Of a DNA stretch of 64,000 nucleotides, positions 44,772-52,629 are shown piece by piece; position 1 is the first letter of the stretch; every line of letters begins with the position of its first letter. Under the pieces are notes generated by a model. That model did no database searches. It was given only the letters and a program-made list of their open reading frames with translations, and was not told the origin of the DNA. Source of the DNA: Haliea sp. E1-2-M8 (GTDB lineage: Bacteria; Pseudomonadota; Gammaproteobacteria; Pseudomonadales; Halieaceae); NCBI RefSeq assembly GCF_030649675.1, contig NZ_JAUTDR010000011.1, positions 1-64,000 on the forward strand, read 5' to 3'. Made by a program: the position numbers and the translations under genes.

Positions 44772-47700
44772 ATGGGTACAGATAACAGCAAGGCCATCCG
44801 CAAGGTGTCCCTGGACGACAAGTACGCCCTGGATACGGCCCGCGCCTACATGACGGGTATCGAGGCACTGGTGCGCCTGCCGATGCTGCAGCACCAGCGC
44901 GACCAGCGCGCCGGGCTCAACACAGCCGCCTTCATTTCCGGCTATCGCGGTTCGCCTCTGGGCGGGGTCGACCAGGCCCTGTGGAAGGCCAAACCCTGGC
45001 TGGCGCAACACAACGTGCATTTCCAGCCCGGTCTGAACGAGGACCTGGCGGCGACCGCAGTCTGGGGCAGCCAGCAGACCAACCTCTTCGGCGGCGCCAA
45101 ATACGACGGCGTCTTCGGCATGTGGTACGGCAAGGGCCCCGGTGTCGACCGCAGCATGGATGTGTTCAAGCACGCCAACGCCTTCGGCACCTCCCGCTAT
45201 GGCGGCGTGCTGGCGGTCGCGGGCGATGACCATGCCTGCAAGTCATCCACCCTGCCGCACCAGTCCGAGCATATGTTCATCGGTGCATCGGTGCCGGTGC
45301 TGAGCCCCTGCAACGTACAGGAAGTGTTGGACCTGGGTATTTTCGGCTGGGAATTGTCGCGCTACAGCGGTTGCTGGGTCGCGCTGAAGGCTATCACCGA
45401 AAACATGGATTCCGCGATTTCCGCGGATATCGACCCCAACCGCATCGAGATTGTGATCCCGGAGGAATTCCAGCTGCCGCCTGACGGGGTGCACGCACGC
45501 TGGCCGGACAAGCCGCTGGAGCAGGAGCTGAGGCTCAACAAATACAAGATCTATGCAGCCCGGGAGTTCGCCCGGGTCAACGGCCTCAATCGTATCGTGG
45601 TGGATTGCCCCAATCCGCGTTTTGGCATTATCACCACCGGCAAGGCCTACCTGGACGTGATGCAGGCGCTGGAGGACATGGGCATCGACGATGCCGTGGC
45701 CGCGGAGATTGGCCTGCGCGTCTACAAGGTGGGCATGCCCTGGCCGCTGGAGCCGCGCACCACCCACGACTTTGCCGAGGGGCTGGAGGAGATTCTGGTG
45801 GTGGAGGAGAAGCGCTCCATCATCGAGGACCAGCTTACCGGCCAGCTCTACAACTACCCGGTGGCAGCGCGCCCGCGCGTGTTTGGCGAGTTCGACGAGG
45901 AGGGTCGTGACCTGTTGCCCAATCTCGCCGAGCTGACCCCGGCCATGGTGGCGCTGGCGATTGCCAGCCGGATCCGGCGCTTTTACCAGTCCGAAACCAT
46001 GGACCGCCGCGTTCGCTGGATCGAGCAGAAGGAAGCTTCCCTGGCACAGCCGCGCGACATTATTGAGCGGGTGCCGCATTTCTGCTCTGGCTGCCCGCAC
46101 AACACCTCCACCAAGGTGCCTGAAGGCAGCCACGCCTTTGGCGGGATCGGCTGCCATTACATGGCCACCTGGATGCCGGATCGCGACACCCACACCTTCA
46201 CCCAGATGGGCGGGGAGGGTGCGACCTGGATTGGCCAGGCGCCATTTACCACCACCAAACATGTGTTCCAGAACCTGGGTGACGGCACCTACTTCCACTC
46301 GGGGCTGCTGGCGATTCGCGCGGCGGTCGCCTCCGGGGTGAGTATCACCTACAAGATCCTGTACAACGATGCGGTCGCCATGACCGGTGGCCAGCCGCTT
46401 GACGGCACCCTTACAGTCAGCGACCTGATCAAGCAGGTAGCCGCGGAGCGCGTCCACCGTATCGCCCTGGTCAGTGACCATCCGGAGGCCTGGCGCGGCC
46501 AGTTCCACGGCGTCACCGGCTACAGTCTGCATCACCGCGACGAGCTGGACGCCCTGCAGCGCGAGCTGCGCGAATACGACGGTACTTCGGTAATCGTCTA
46601 TGTTCAGACCTGTGCCGCGGAGAAGCGGCGCCGACGCAAGAAAGGCAGCCTGGAAGACCCGGCCAAGCGCCTGTTCATCAATGACGCGGTCTGCGAAGGC
46701 TGCGGCGACTGCAGCATCAAGTCCAATTGCCTCTCGGTGATCCCCAAGGAGACCGAGCTGGGGCGCAAGCGCCAGATCGACCAGAGCTCCTGCAACAAGG
46801 ATTACAGCTGCGCCAAAGGTTTTTGCCCCAGCTTCGTGTCCGTGATCGGCGGCACGTTGCGCAAGCCGGATGGCGCCGCCGGCAATGTCGATACCCTGTT
46901 CGACCCGCTGCCGGAGCCTGTGCTGCCCAGTCTGGACAAGCCCTGGAACACGGTGGTGACCGGCGTCGGTGGCACCGGCGTGCTGACGATTACCGCCCTG
47001 GTGGCAATGGCCGCGCACATTGAAGGCAAGGGCTGCGCGACCATGAACCAGACCGGTCTGGCGCAGAAATTCGGCGCGGTGGTGAGCCATGTGCGGGTCA
47101 GTGCCAGCCAGGATGACATCAAGGCCGTGCGTATTCCCGCCGGCGAGGCCGACCTGCTGCTGGGCTGCGATCTGGTGGTGACCTCCACCTACGAGGCTCT
47201 CGGCAAGGTCGCCCAGGGCCGGACCCACGCCGTGGTCAATGACGCGGAAGTGCCCACCTCGGCGTTTATCCTTGATCCGGATGCACGCTTCCCCACCGCG
47301 GCGATGAAGGCCAAGGTCAGCGATGAGGCGGGCGAATCCGCAACCTTCTTTATCGATTCCACCCGCATAGCAACCCAGTTGCTGGGTGACTCCATCGGCT
47401 CCAATCTGTTCCTGCTTGGCTATGCCTGGCAGCAGGGCCTGGTGCCGGTATCGGCGACGGCGCTGGCTGAGGCCATCGAACTCAATGGCGTGGCGGTCGG
47501 GTTCAACAAAGAGGCGTTTCTCTGGGGACGCCGCTGCGCCCACCAGCCGGAGCGGGTGCTGGCACTGGTCGAAGAGGTGGCGCCGCAAGTCCCGGTGCGC
47601 CTGCAGAGCTTCGAGGATATTGTCAAAGACCGCAGCGCCCGGCTGACGGACTACCAGAACGCGGACTACGCCGACCAGTACCGCCGGCAGGTCGAGCGCG

Positions 47701-48272
47701 TACGTGCTGCCGATCCGCGTGCGGTAGAGGCGGACAGTATCAGCGTCGCGGTCGCCCGCAACCTGTTCAAGCTGATGGCAATCAAGGATGAGTACGAGGT
47801 CGCCCGTCTCTACAGTGACGGCGAGTTCCTGCGCAAGCTGGATCGGCAGTTCGAAGGCGACTACGAGCTGCGCTTCCATCTGGCCCCACCCCTGTTCAGC
47901 AAGCGCGATCCCAATACCGGCCACCTGATCAAGCAGGAATTCGGCCCCTGGATGCTGCGCGCGTTCGGCGTGCTGGCTCGACTGCGTTTCCTGCGTGGCA
48001 GCGCCCTGGATATTTTTGGGCGCACCGCGGAACGGCGCCAGGAACGGGCTGACCTTAAGGAGTACCTGGCGCTGCTTGAGCAACTGCCGCCCGCGCTGAA
48101 CGACGACAACTACGTTGCCGCCCTGGAGCTGGCGCGGCTGCCCGCGAAACTGCGCGGCTTCGGCCACGTCAAGGACCGCAACCGCGAGCTGTTGGCGTTG
48201 CGCCGGGAGGAGTTGCTGCGTGAGCTCCACGGCGCGGCGGCGACCCCGGTCACGATTGTCAACGCGGCCTGA
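44772..48272 (+). CDS. Fused indolepyruvate-type ferredoxin oxidoreductase
   Basis: 1166 residues, a single-chain 2-oxoacid:ferredoxin oxidoreductase. The N-terminal part is the TPP-binding alpha half (SGYRGSPLGGVDQ; MGGEGATWIGQAPF as the TPP region). A ferredoxin-like cysteine set follows (CEGCGDCSIKSNC and CNKDYSCAKGFCP, about 635-690), then the gamma part with GVGGTGVLTITALV and MNQTGLAQKFGAVVSHVR. Such proteins oxidatively decarboxylate aryl- or branched-chain oxoacids to acyl-CoA, reducing ferredoxin. GGAGGAG lies 8 nt before ATG44772. The leucine-dehydrogenase-like gene follows by 36 nt; the regulator Lrp is divergent. Confidence 0.92.
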   Translation: MGTDNSKAIRKVSLDDKYALDTARAYMTGIEALVRLPMLQHQRDQRAGLNTAAFISGYRGSPLGGVDQALWKAKPWLAQHNVHFQPGLNEDLAATAVWGSQQTNLFGGAKYDGVFGMWYGKGPGVDRSMDVFKHANAFGTSRYGGVLAVAGDDHACKSSTLPHQSEHMFIGASVPVLSPCNVQEVLDLGIFGWELSRYSGCWVALKAITENMDSAISADIDPNRIEIVIPEEFQLPPDGVHARWPDKPLEQELRLNKYKIYAAREFARVNGLNRIVVDCPNPRFGIITTGKAYLDVMQALEDMGIDDAVAAEIGLRVYKVGMPWPLEPRTTHDFAEGLEEILVVEEKRSIIEDQLTGQLYNYPVAARPRVFGEFDEEGRDLLPNLAELTPAMVALAIASRIRRFYQSETMDRRVRWIEQKEASLAQPRDIIERVPHFCSGCPHNTSTKVPEGSHAFGGIGCHYMATWMPDRDTHTFTQMGGEGATWIGQAPFTTTKHVFQNLGDGTYFHSGLLAIRAAVASGVSITYKILYNDAVAMTGGQPLDGTLTVSDLIKQVAAERVHRIALVSDHPEAWRGQFHGVTGYSLHHRDELDALQRELREYDGTSVIVYVQTCAAEKRRRRKKGSLEDPAKRLFINDAVCEGCGDCSIKSNCLSVIPKETELGRKRQIDQSSCNKDYSCAKGFCPSFVSVIGGTLRKPDGAAGNVDTLFDPLPEPVLPSLDKPWNTVVTGVGGTGVLTITALVAMAAHIEGKGCATMNQTGLAQKFGAVVSHVRVSASQDDIKAVRIPAGEADLLLGCDLVVTSTYEALGKVAQGRTHAVVNDAEVPTSAFILDPDARFPTAAMKAKVSDEAGESATFFIDSTRIATQLLGDSIGSNLFLLGYAWQQGLVPVSATALAEAIELNGVAVGFNKEAFLWGRRCAHQPERVLALVEEVAPQVPVRLQSFEDIVKDRSARLTDYQNADYADQYRRQVERVRAADPRAVEADSISVAVARNLFKLMAIKDEYEVARLYSDGEFLRKLDRQFEGDYELRFHLAPPLFSKRDPNTGHLIKQEFGPWMLRAFGVLARLRFLRGSALDIFGRTAERRQERADLKEYLALLEQLPPALNDDNYVAALELARLPAKLRGFGHVKDRNRELLALRREELLRELHGAAATPVTIVNAA

Positions 48273-48308
48273 ACCACCCCTGCCAATAACGATCCAGAGG
48301 ATATTTCC

Positions 48309-49382
48309 ATGAGCGTTTTTTCTGCCCCCGCATTCGATCAGCACGAGCTGGTCACATTTGGCGCCGACAAAGGGACCGGCCTGCGGGCGATTATCGCGGT
48401 GCACGATACAACGCTGGGGCCCGCTGTCGGCGGTTGTCGCATGTTCCCCTATGCCAGTGAAGAGGAGGCGCTGCACGATGTACTGCGTCTGTCCCGGGGC
48501 ATGACCTACAAGTCCGCCCTCGCGGGCTTGCCGCTGGGTGGCGGCAAGTCAGTGATCATCGGCGACTCGCGCCGCGACAAGACACCGGCGCTGATGCGGG
48601 CCATGGGCGAATTCATTCATTCCCAGGGCGGGCGCTACGTGGCGGCGGAGGATTCCGGCACCGCGGTGGCCGATATCCGGCTGATGGCGGAGCGCACGCC
48701 CCATGTCAGCGGCATGAACGACAACGAGTTCGGCGGCGATCCGTCGCCCAGCACCGCCTATGGCGTCTTTCTCGGTATTCGTACCGCGGTGCGTCACCGG
48801 CTCGGTGCGGACAGCTGCGCGGGCCTGCGGGTTGCGATTCAGGGGCTGGGGCACGTGGGCTATTACCTGGCGCGCCATTTGCGCAACGACGGTGCCACGG
48901 TTTATGGCGCGGATCTCAACGAGGCCAACCTGCGGCGTGCGGTTGACGAGCTGGGTGTGATGCCGGTCGCGGCAGGTGAGATCCTGACGCTGGAAGTGGA
49001 TATCCTCTCACCCTGCGCGATGGGGGCGGTGCTGGACGGGCGCAGCATCGCCGCATTGCGCGCCGGTATCGTTGCCGGCGCCGCCAACAATCAGCTGGCG
49101 ACCGCCGATGACAGCGCCCGCCTGCAGGATCACGGCATCCTCTATTGTCCGGATTTCCTGATCAACGCCGGTGGCATCATCGATGTGCACCACCAGCGAA
49201 TCGGTTCAGCGGATGAGGTCAAGCGCAGCCATGTCGAGCGCATAGAGCAGACCCTGGCCGAGGTCCTGCTGCGGGCAGACAGCACCCAACGGCCCACCCA
49301 TGAGATTGCCGAAGATCTCGCCCGGGAATGCCTTCGGCCCGCATCCGGATTGAACGTGGCTGCCCTGCGCGTCGCGGGCTGA
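48309..49382 (+). CDS. Leucine/phenylalanine/valine dehydrogenase family
   Basis: 357 residues. MTYKSALAGLPLGGGKSVII holds the catalytic lysines of the Glu/Leu/Phe/Val dehydrogenases. AIQGLGHVGYYLARHL is the NAD fold and CAMGAVL...AGAANNQL and LINAGGIIDV are substrate-domain motifs. It deaminates amino acids to 2-oxoacids with NAD, making the substrate for the upstream ferredoxin oxidoreductase. AGAGGA lies 8 nt before ATG48309. The exact amino acid (leucine, valine or phenylalanine) cannot be fixed. Confidence 0.93.
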   Translation: MSVFSAPAFDQHELVTFGADKGTGLRAIIAVHDTTLGPAVGGCRMFPYASEEEALHDVLRLSRGMTYKSALAGLPLGGGKSVIIGDSRRDKTPALMRAMGEFIHSQGGRYVAAEDSGTAVADIRLMAERTPHVSGMNDNEFGGDPSPSTAYGVFLGIRTAVRHRLGADSCAGLRVAIQGLGHVGYYLARHLRNDGATVYGADLNEANLRRAVDELGVMPVAAGEILTLEVDILSPCAMGAVLDGRSIAALRAGIVAGAANNQLATADDSARLQDHGILYCPDFLINAGGIIDVHHQRIGSADEVKRSHVERIEQTLAEVLLRADSTQRPTHEIAEDLARECLRPASGLNVAALRVAG

Positions 49383-49393
49383 TGATTGGCGCG

Positions 49394-50308
49394 CTACAGG
49401 TAGGCAACCACCCTGTTGCGCCCCAGCCCCTTGGCCTGGTAGAGCGCCTCGTCAGCGCGCTGCAGCAGGGCCTCCACCTCTAGGTCATTGCTCCGGCAGG
49501 TACTGATACCGGCGCTGATGGACAGGGTGCAGGGCGTTCCCGCAGATGCGGTGAGATCGAGCTGCTCAATGCGGTCGCGCAGTCTTTCCGCGAGAGGGAT
49601 GGCCTCGCTGCCGCAAGTGTGCGGCAGGACGATGACGAATTCTTCTCCGCCGAAGCGACAGAGCATGTCATGTTCGCGCAGCCCGGCAGCACAGTGTTCG
49701 GCTACGCAGCGCAGTACCTGATCACCAATGAGGTGGCCGAAACGGTCGTTGAAGGTTTTGAAGTGATCCACATCCAGGAGGATCAGTGAGAACGGGTGCT
49801 TGTAGCGGTGAAATTCCGACAGCTGGCCACGGAGAAGTTCCATAAGCTTGTGCCGGTTGTAGGTGCCGGTCAGTTGATCGAGTTCTGCCTGTTTTTCAAG
49901 CTTCAGGCGCAGCCGACGGCTCTCGGTGATATTGCGGGCGACCCAGATTACCGTCCGTTCGCCGTCGAGCAGAGTTGCTAGGGGCCGAATGCTGCCCTCA
50001 AACCAGAGCTCCTCCCTTGGTCCTGGCTCGCCTTCGAGTCCCTTGACCTCACTGTCGCCGAGGCTGTAGAGGATGATACGGGGGCGCTGATCCTGCAGCG
50101 CCTGGCGAATTTCGTCCAGAAACCAGTCGGCCTTGTTCGCGGGCATGACATCGTGCAACGTCAAATCCAGCAACAGGGCTCCGCTGTGGTAGTAGCGGGT
50201 GTCGGTCCCCCCGATTGTCATCGCATAGCGGCCGGATTCGGTCAGCACAAATACCCGGTCGGGCAGGGCCGTGAGGATCTCAAGCAGCAGTTCATTACTG
50301 TATTTCAA
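49394..50308 (-). CDS. PAS-GGDEF diguanylate cyclase
   Basis: 304 residues. An N-terminal PAS-like sensor (about 5-125, DRVFVLTESGRYAM) is followed by a GGDEF domain with active-site RFGGEEFVIVLP and an intact I-site RxxD (REHD) five residues before GGEEF. LDQLTGTYNRHKL, LDVDHFKTFNDRFGH and ADEALYQAKGLGRN are the usual flanking motifs. It makes c-di-GMP and can be inhibited by product. The start is a TTG at 50308 with GGGAA about 7 nt before it. The gene is convergent with the leucine dehydrogenase. Confidence 0.93.
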   Translation of the reverse strand: MKYSNELLLEILTALPDRVFVLTESGRYAMTIGGTDTRYYHSGALLLDLTLHDVMPANKADWFLDEIRQALQDQRPRIILYSLGDSEVKGLEGEPGPREELWFEGSIRPLATLLDGERTVIWVARNITESRRLRLKLEKQAELDQLTGTYNRHKLMELLRGQLSEFHRYKHPFSLILLDVDHFKTFNDRFGHLIGDQVLRCVAEHCAAGLREHDMLCRFGGEEFVIVLPHTCGSEAIPLAERLRDRIEQLDLTASAGTPCTLSISAGISTCRSNDLEVEALLQRADEALYQAKGLGRNRVVAYL

Positions 50309-50431
50309 GGCGGGATTCCCGGCTGACAGCGGCCTCCAATAGCCCGATGGCCGGGGCGACTACAAGCGATTCCTCAAGCTGAAAGGATAGCCCTATCTCC
50401 CTGCGGCATCCAGTACCGGCTGCCGTGGGAC

Positions 50432-51217
50432 TCAAGCCGCGGCGGAGTCGGTGTTGCCTCCCGGCACGGCGTAATCCTCGGGGCCGAGCTGCAGATAGCG
50501 GCGCAGGTAGTGCACCAACAGGTAGAAGGGACCGGTATCGAGCAGGGCTACTGTCGCCTTGAACAGGTAATTGCTGCCGATCAGCACCAGCAGTCCCTGG
50601 AAGGCGATGTCGCCGCGGAGGAATGCGGCACCGAAGGTTACGGTGATGACCATCACCGAGTCGACCATCTGGCTCATCAAGGTGCTGAAATTGTTGCGCA
50701 CCCACAGGTACTTGCCCCGGGTGACCCGTTTCCAGAAATGGAACAGCTGGACATCGCAGTACTGGGCCGCGATGTAGGCCAGCATGGAGGCAAACACAGC
50801 GCCCGAGGTGGTGGCATAGATCAGCTGGTAGAGCCCGATGCTGTCGCGCACGATCTCGCCACTGGGCAGCATGACCGGCTCTGCCAGCTGCAGGATCTGC
50901 CACGGTGGCATTGCGCCGGGACCGACTGAAGGCAGCGCGTCACCGAGAAACAGCACGAACAGGATGAAGAAATTCAGACCCAGGCCGACGCTGACCAGGA
51001 AGTTGGCTCGGGCCCGGCCGTAGAGTTCGCAGACCAGGTCAGTGCAGAGAAACGTCAGGGGGTAGGGGAGCACGCCGACTGCCAGCGCCATCGGGCCGAC
51101 CTGGATGAACCGGGTAATCCCGATCACGTTCAGCAGGGTCATGGCACAGAGGAAGGTGCCGGCAAGAACCAGGAATACCCGCTCCCGGCGCTCCCAGACC
51201 ACCTGCAGGGAGGCCAA
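50432..51217 (-). CDS. Queuosine precursor transporter (YhhQ/VUT family)
   Basis: 261 residues, about six membrane segments. PYPLTFLCTDLVCELYGRARANF and VRNNFSTLMSQMVDSVMVITVTF are the family signatures of YhhQ transporters, which take up preQ0/preQ1. The start is a TTG at 51217, with AGGAA 7 nt upstream and one base after the stop of the SDR gene, so the two are co-transcribed. This links it to the SDR and to the divergent pterin-synthase-like gene. Confidence 0.9.
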   Translation of the reverse strand: MASLQVVWERRERVFLVLAGTFLCAMTLLNVIGITRFIQVGPMALAVGVLPYPLTFLCTDLVCELYGRARANFLVSVGLGLNFFILFVLFLGDALPSVGPGAMPPWQILQLAEPVMLPSGEIVRDSIGLYQLIYATTSGAVFASMLAYIAAQYCDVQLFHFWKRVTRGKYLWVRNNFSTLMSQMVDSVMVITVTFGAAFLRGDIAFQGLLVLIGSNYLFKATVALLDTGPFYLLVHYLRRYLQLGPEDYAVPGGNTDSAAA

Positions 51218-51218
51218 T

Positions 51219-51920
51219 TCAGGCTTCCTTCTGGCCCAGGTTGGCGTGCAGTACCGCGCCGTTGATTACCGGATTGGCGTGCGCCCAGACAATCAGCTCG
51301 GCAATTTCGCGTGGCTCGATCAGGCGCCCGAAGGCATTCATGCCGCCGATCGCCGCCACCACATCCGGGTTGTTGCCGATGTGTGTGCGCAGCATTTCCG
51401 TATCGGTGAAGCCCGGGCAGATCAGGGCGGTGTGGATGCCGCTGCCCATGAGATCCTGGCAGCTGGCGCGCATCATGCCGAGCTGCGCGTGTTTGCTGAT
51501 CACGTAGCTGAAGGAGCCCGCCACCGCCTTTTCCGACAGAGTGGAGCCGATATACAGCAGGCTGGATCCTCTGGGCAGCGCAGGTAACAGCGCCTGGTTG
51601 AGGCTGTTGACCGCAACCACGTTTGTTTCCAGCACCTGCCGCAGGTCGTCGCTGTCGCAGTTGATCACCGCGTCCTTGCGCATCTGGCTGGCGTTGTGCA
51701 GCAGGCAGACGCTGCTGCTGTCGGCGATCACCGGTGCCAGTTCGCGGCAGGCCGCGGCAATGGAGTCGGCCATTGTCAGGTCGCAGGCGATGTTGTGTAC
51801 GCCCTGGTCCGGGCAGGGGCGGCGCGACAGATTGTAGACACGATACCCCATGTCCAGAAAGCGTTGCGCGGTGGCGCGGCCGATGCCGACGCTGGCGCCG
51901 GTGATAATTGCGGTGTGCAT
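51219..51920 (-). CDS. Short-chain dehydrogenase/reductase
   Basis: 233 residues. NAD(P) fold TGASVGIGRATA at the N-terminus, LLHNAS (NNAG-equivalent), and the catalytic Ser/Tyr/Lys in IGSTLSEKAVAGSFSYVISK. The short length resembles sepiapterin- or dihydropteridine-type SDRs. It is divergently transcribed from a 6-pyruvoyl-tetrahydropterin-synthase-like gene and precedes a queuosine precursor transporter, hinting at pterin or deazaguanine substrates. That link is inference from position. Confidence 0.88.
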   Translation of the reverse strand: MHTAIITGASVGIGRATAQRFLDMGYRVYNLSRRPCPDQGVHNIACDLTMADSIAAACRELAPVIADSSSVCLLHNASQMRKDAVINCDSDDLRQVLETNVVAVNSLNQALLPALPRGSSLLYIGSTLSEKAVAGSFSYVISKHAQLGMMRASCQDLMGSGIHTALICPGFTDTEMLRTHIGNNPDVVAAIGGMNAFGRLIEPREIAELIVWAHANPVINGAVLHANLGQKEA

Positions 51921-52071
51921 GGAACCCCCATTGTCTTGCTGCAGCAGAGTGACGGTAGCGCCGAACCGGTTTGGCTCCAGGTTCTACGCGCCTGATGCTG
52001 TTTCAGTTTGCACCGGCTGGCTGCAGGAGGCCGTGCCGGACCGTCGGCTATTGTGCCGCAGCGGTCCGCTC

Positions 52072-52100
52072 TTGCCTATTGTGCGTACACTCGGGACAAT
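52072..52100 (+). promoter_or_regulatory. Promoter for pterin-synthase-like gene
   Basis: TTGCCT (52072-52077) and GACAAT (52095-52100) are spaced by 17 bp. They lie 31 nt before ATG52131 in the region divergent from the SDR gene. Matches are 4/6 and 4/6, so the call is moderate. Confidence 0.45.
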
Positions 52101-52130
52101 CATTTTCCCGCAACTGGCTGGATGCACTCT

Positions 52131-52613
52131 ATGGAGCGCCTCACTACGCTTTACATCGACAAGGAGAGCCACAAGTTTTCCGCCGCTCACTTCACCATAT
52201 TTTCCGCCACTGAGCGGGAGCGCCTGCACGGGCACAATTACTCGGTTTCCGCGAAGATCGTCGCGCCCATGGGCGACAACGGGTTTGCAGCGGATTACAA
52301 CGTCTACAAGCGCCGCCTCAAGTCCCTCTGCGATGCGCTAGACGAATATTTGTTACTGGCGGCGGATTCTCCGTTCCAGAGCATTGAGGAGGATGGAGAC
52401 TACTATCGGGTTTATTTCGCCAGCGAGGAAATGCTGTTTCTGAAAAGCGACACGCGGGTGTTGCCTTTGCGCAATGCCACGGTCGAGGAATTCTCCAGTT
52501 ATCTGCTGCAGCAGTTGTTGCTGCTCTCAGCAAACGACGACCTGCGGGAAATCGAGCTCTGCGTGGCCTCCGGCCCGGGCCAGCGGGGCTGCGCCTCCTG
52601 GCGCAAGCCCTGA
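52131..52613 (+). CDS. 6-pyruvoyl-tetrahydropterin synthase-fold protein, degenerate active site
   Basis: 160 residues. Zinc ligands of the PTPS/QueD family are kept: FSAAHF (His20) and LHGHNY (His33, His35). Catalytic residues of QueD are not: the Cys four residues before HGH is Arg29, the Asp-His pair is Asp71-Glu72 (ALDEYLL), and the C-terminal catalytic Glu region (VxET) reads CVASGPGQRGC. VEEFSSYLLQQL resembles the conserved AEN helix. An ATG at 52122 is an alternative start. It is therefore related to QueD but probably does different chemistry, or only binds a pterin. It faces an SDR and a queuosine transporter gene. Confidence 0.75.
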   Translation: MERLTTLYIDKESHKFSAAHFTIFSATERERLHGHNYSVSAKIVAPMGDNGFAADYNVYKRRLKSLCDALDEYLLLAADSPFQSIEEDGDYYRVYFASEEMLFLKSDTRVLPLRNATVEEFSSYLLQQLLLLSANDDLREIELCVASGPGQRGCASWRKP

Positions 52614-52629
52614 GTCAGCGCTTTCTGCC

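Noticed and set aside
45243-48476. A 1077-codon minus-strand open frame
   Set aside because: It is antisense to the fused ferredoxin oxidoreductase, whose product is clearly recognisable on the plus strand. The antisense translation has no family features; long antisense frames are common in GC-rich genes.
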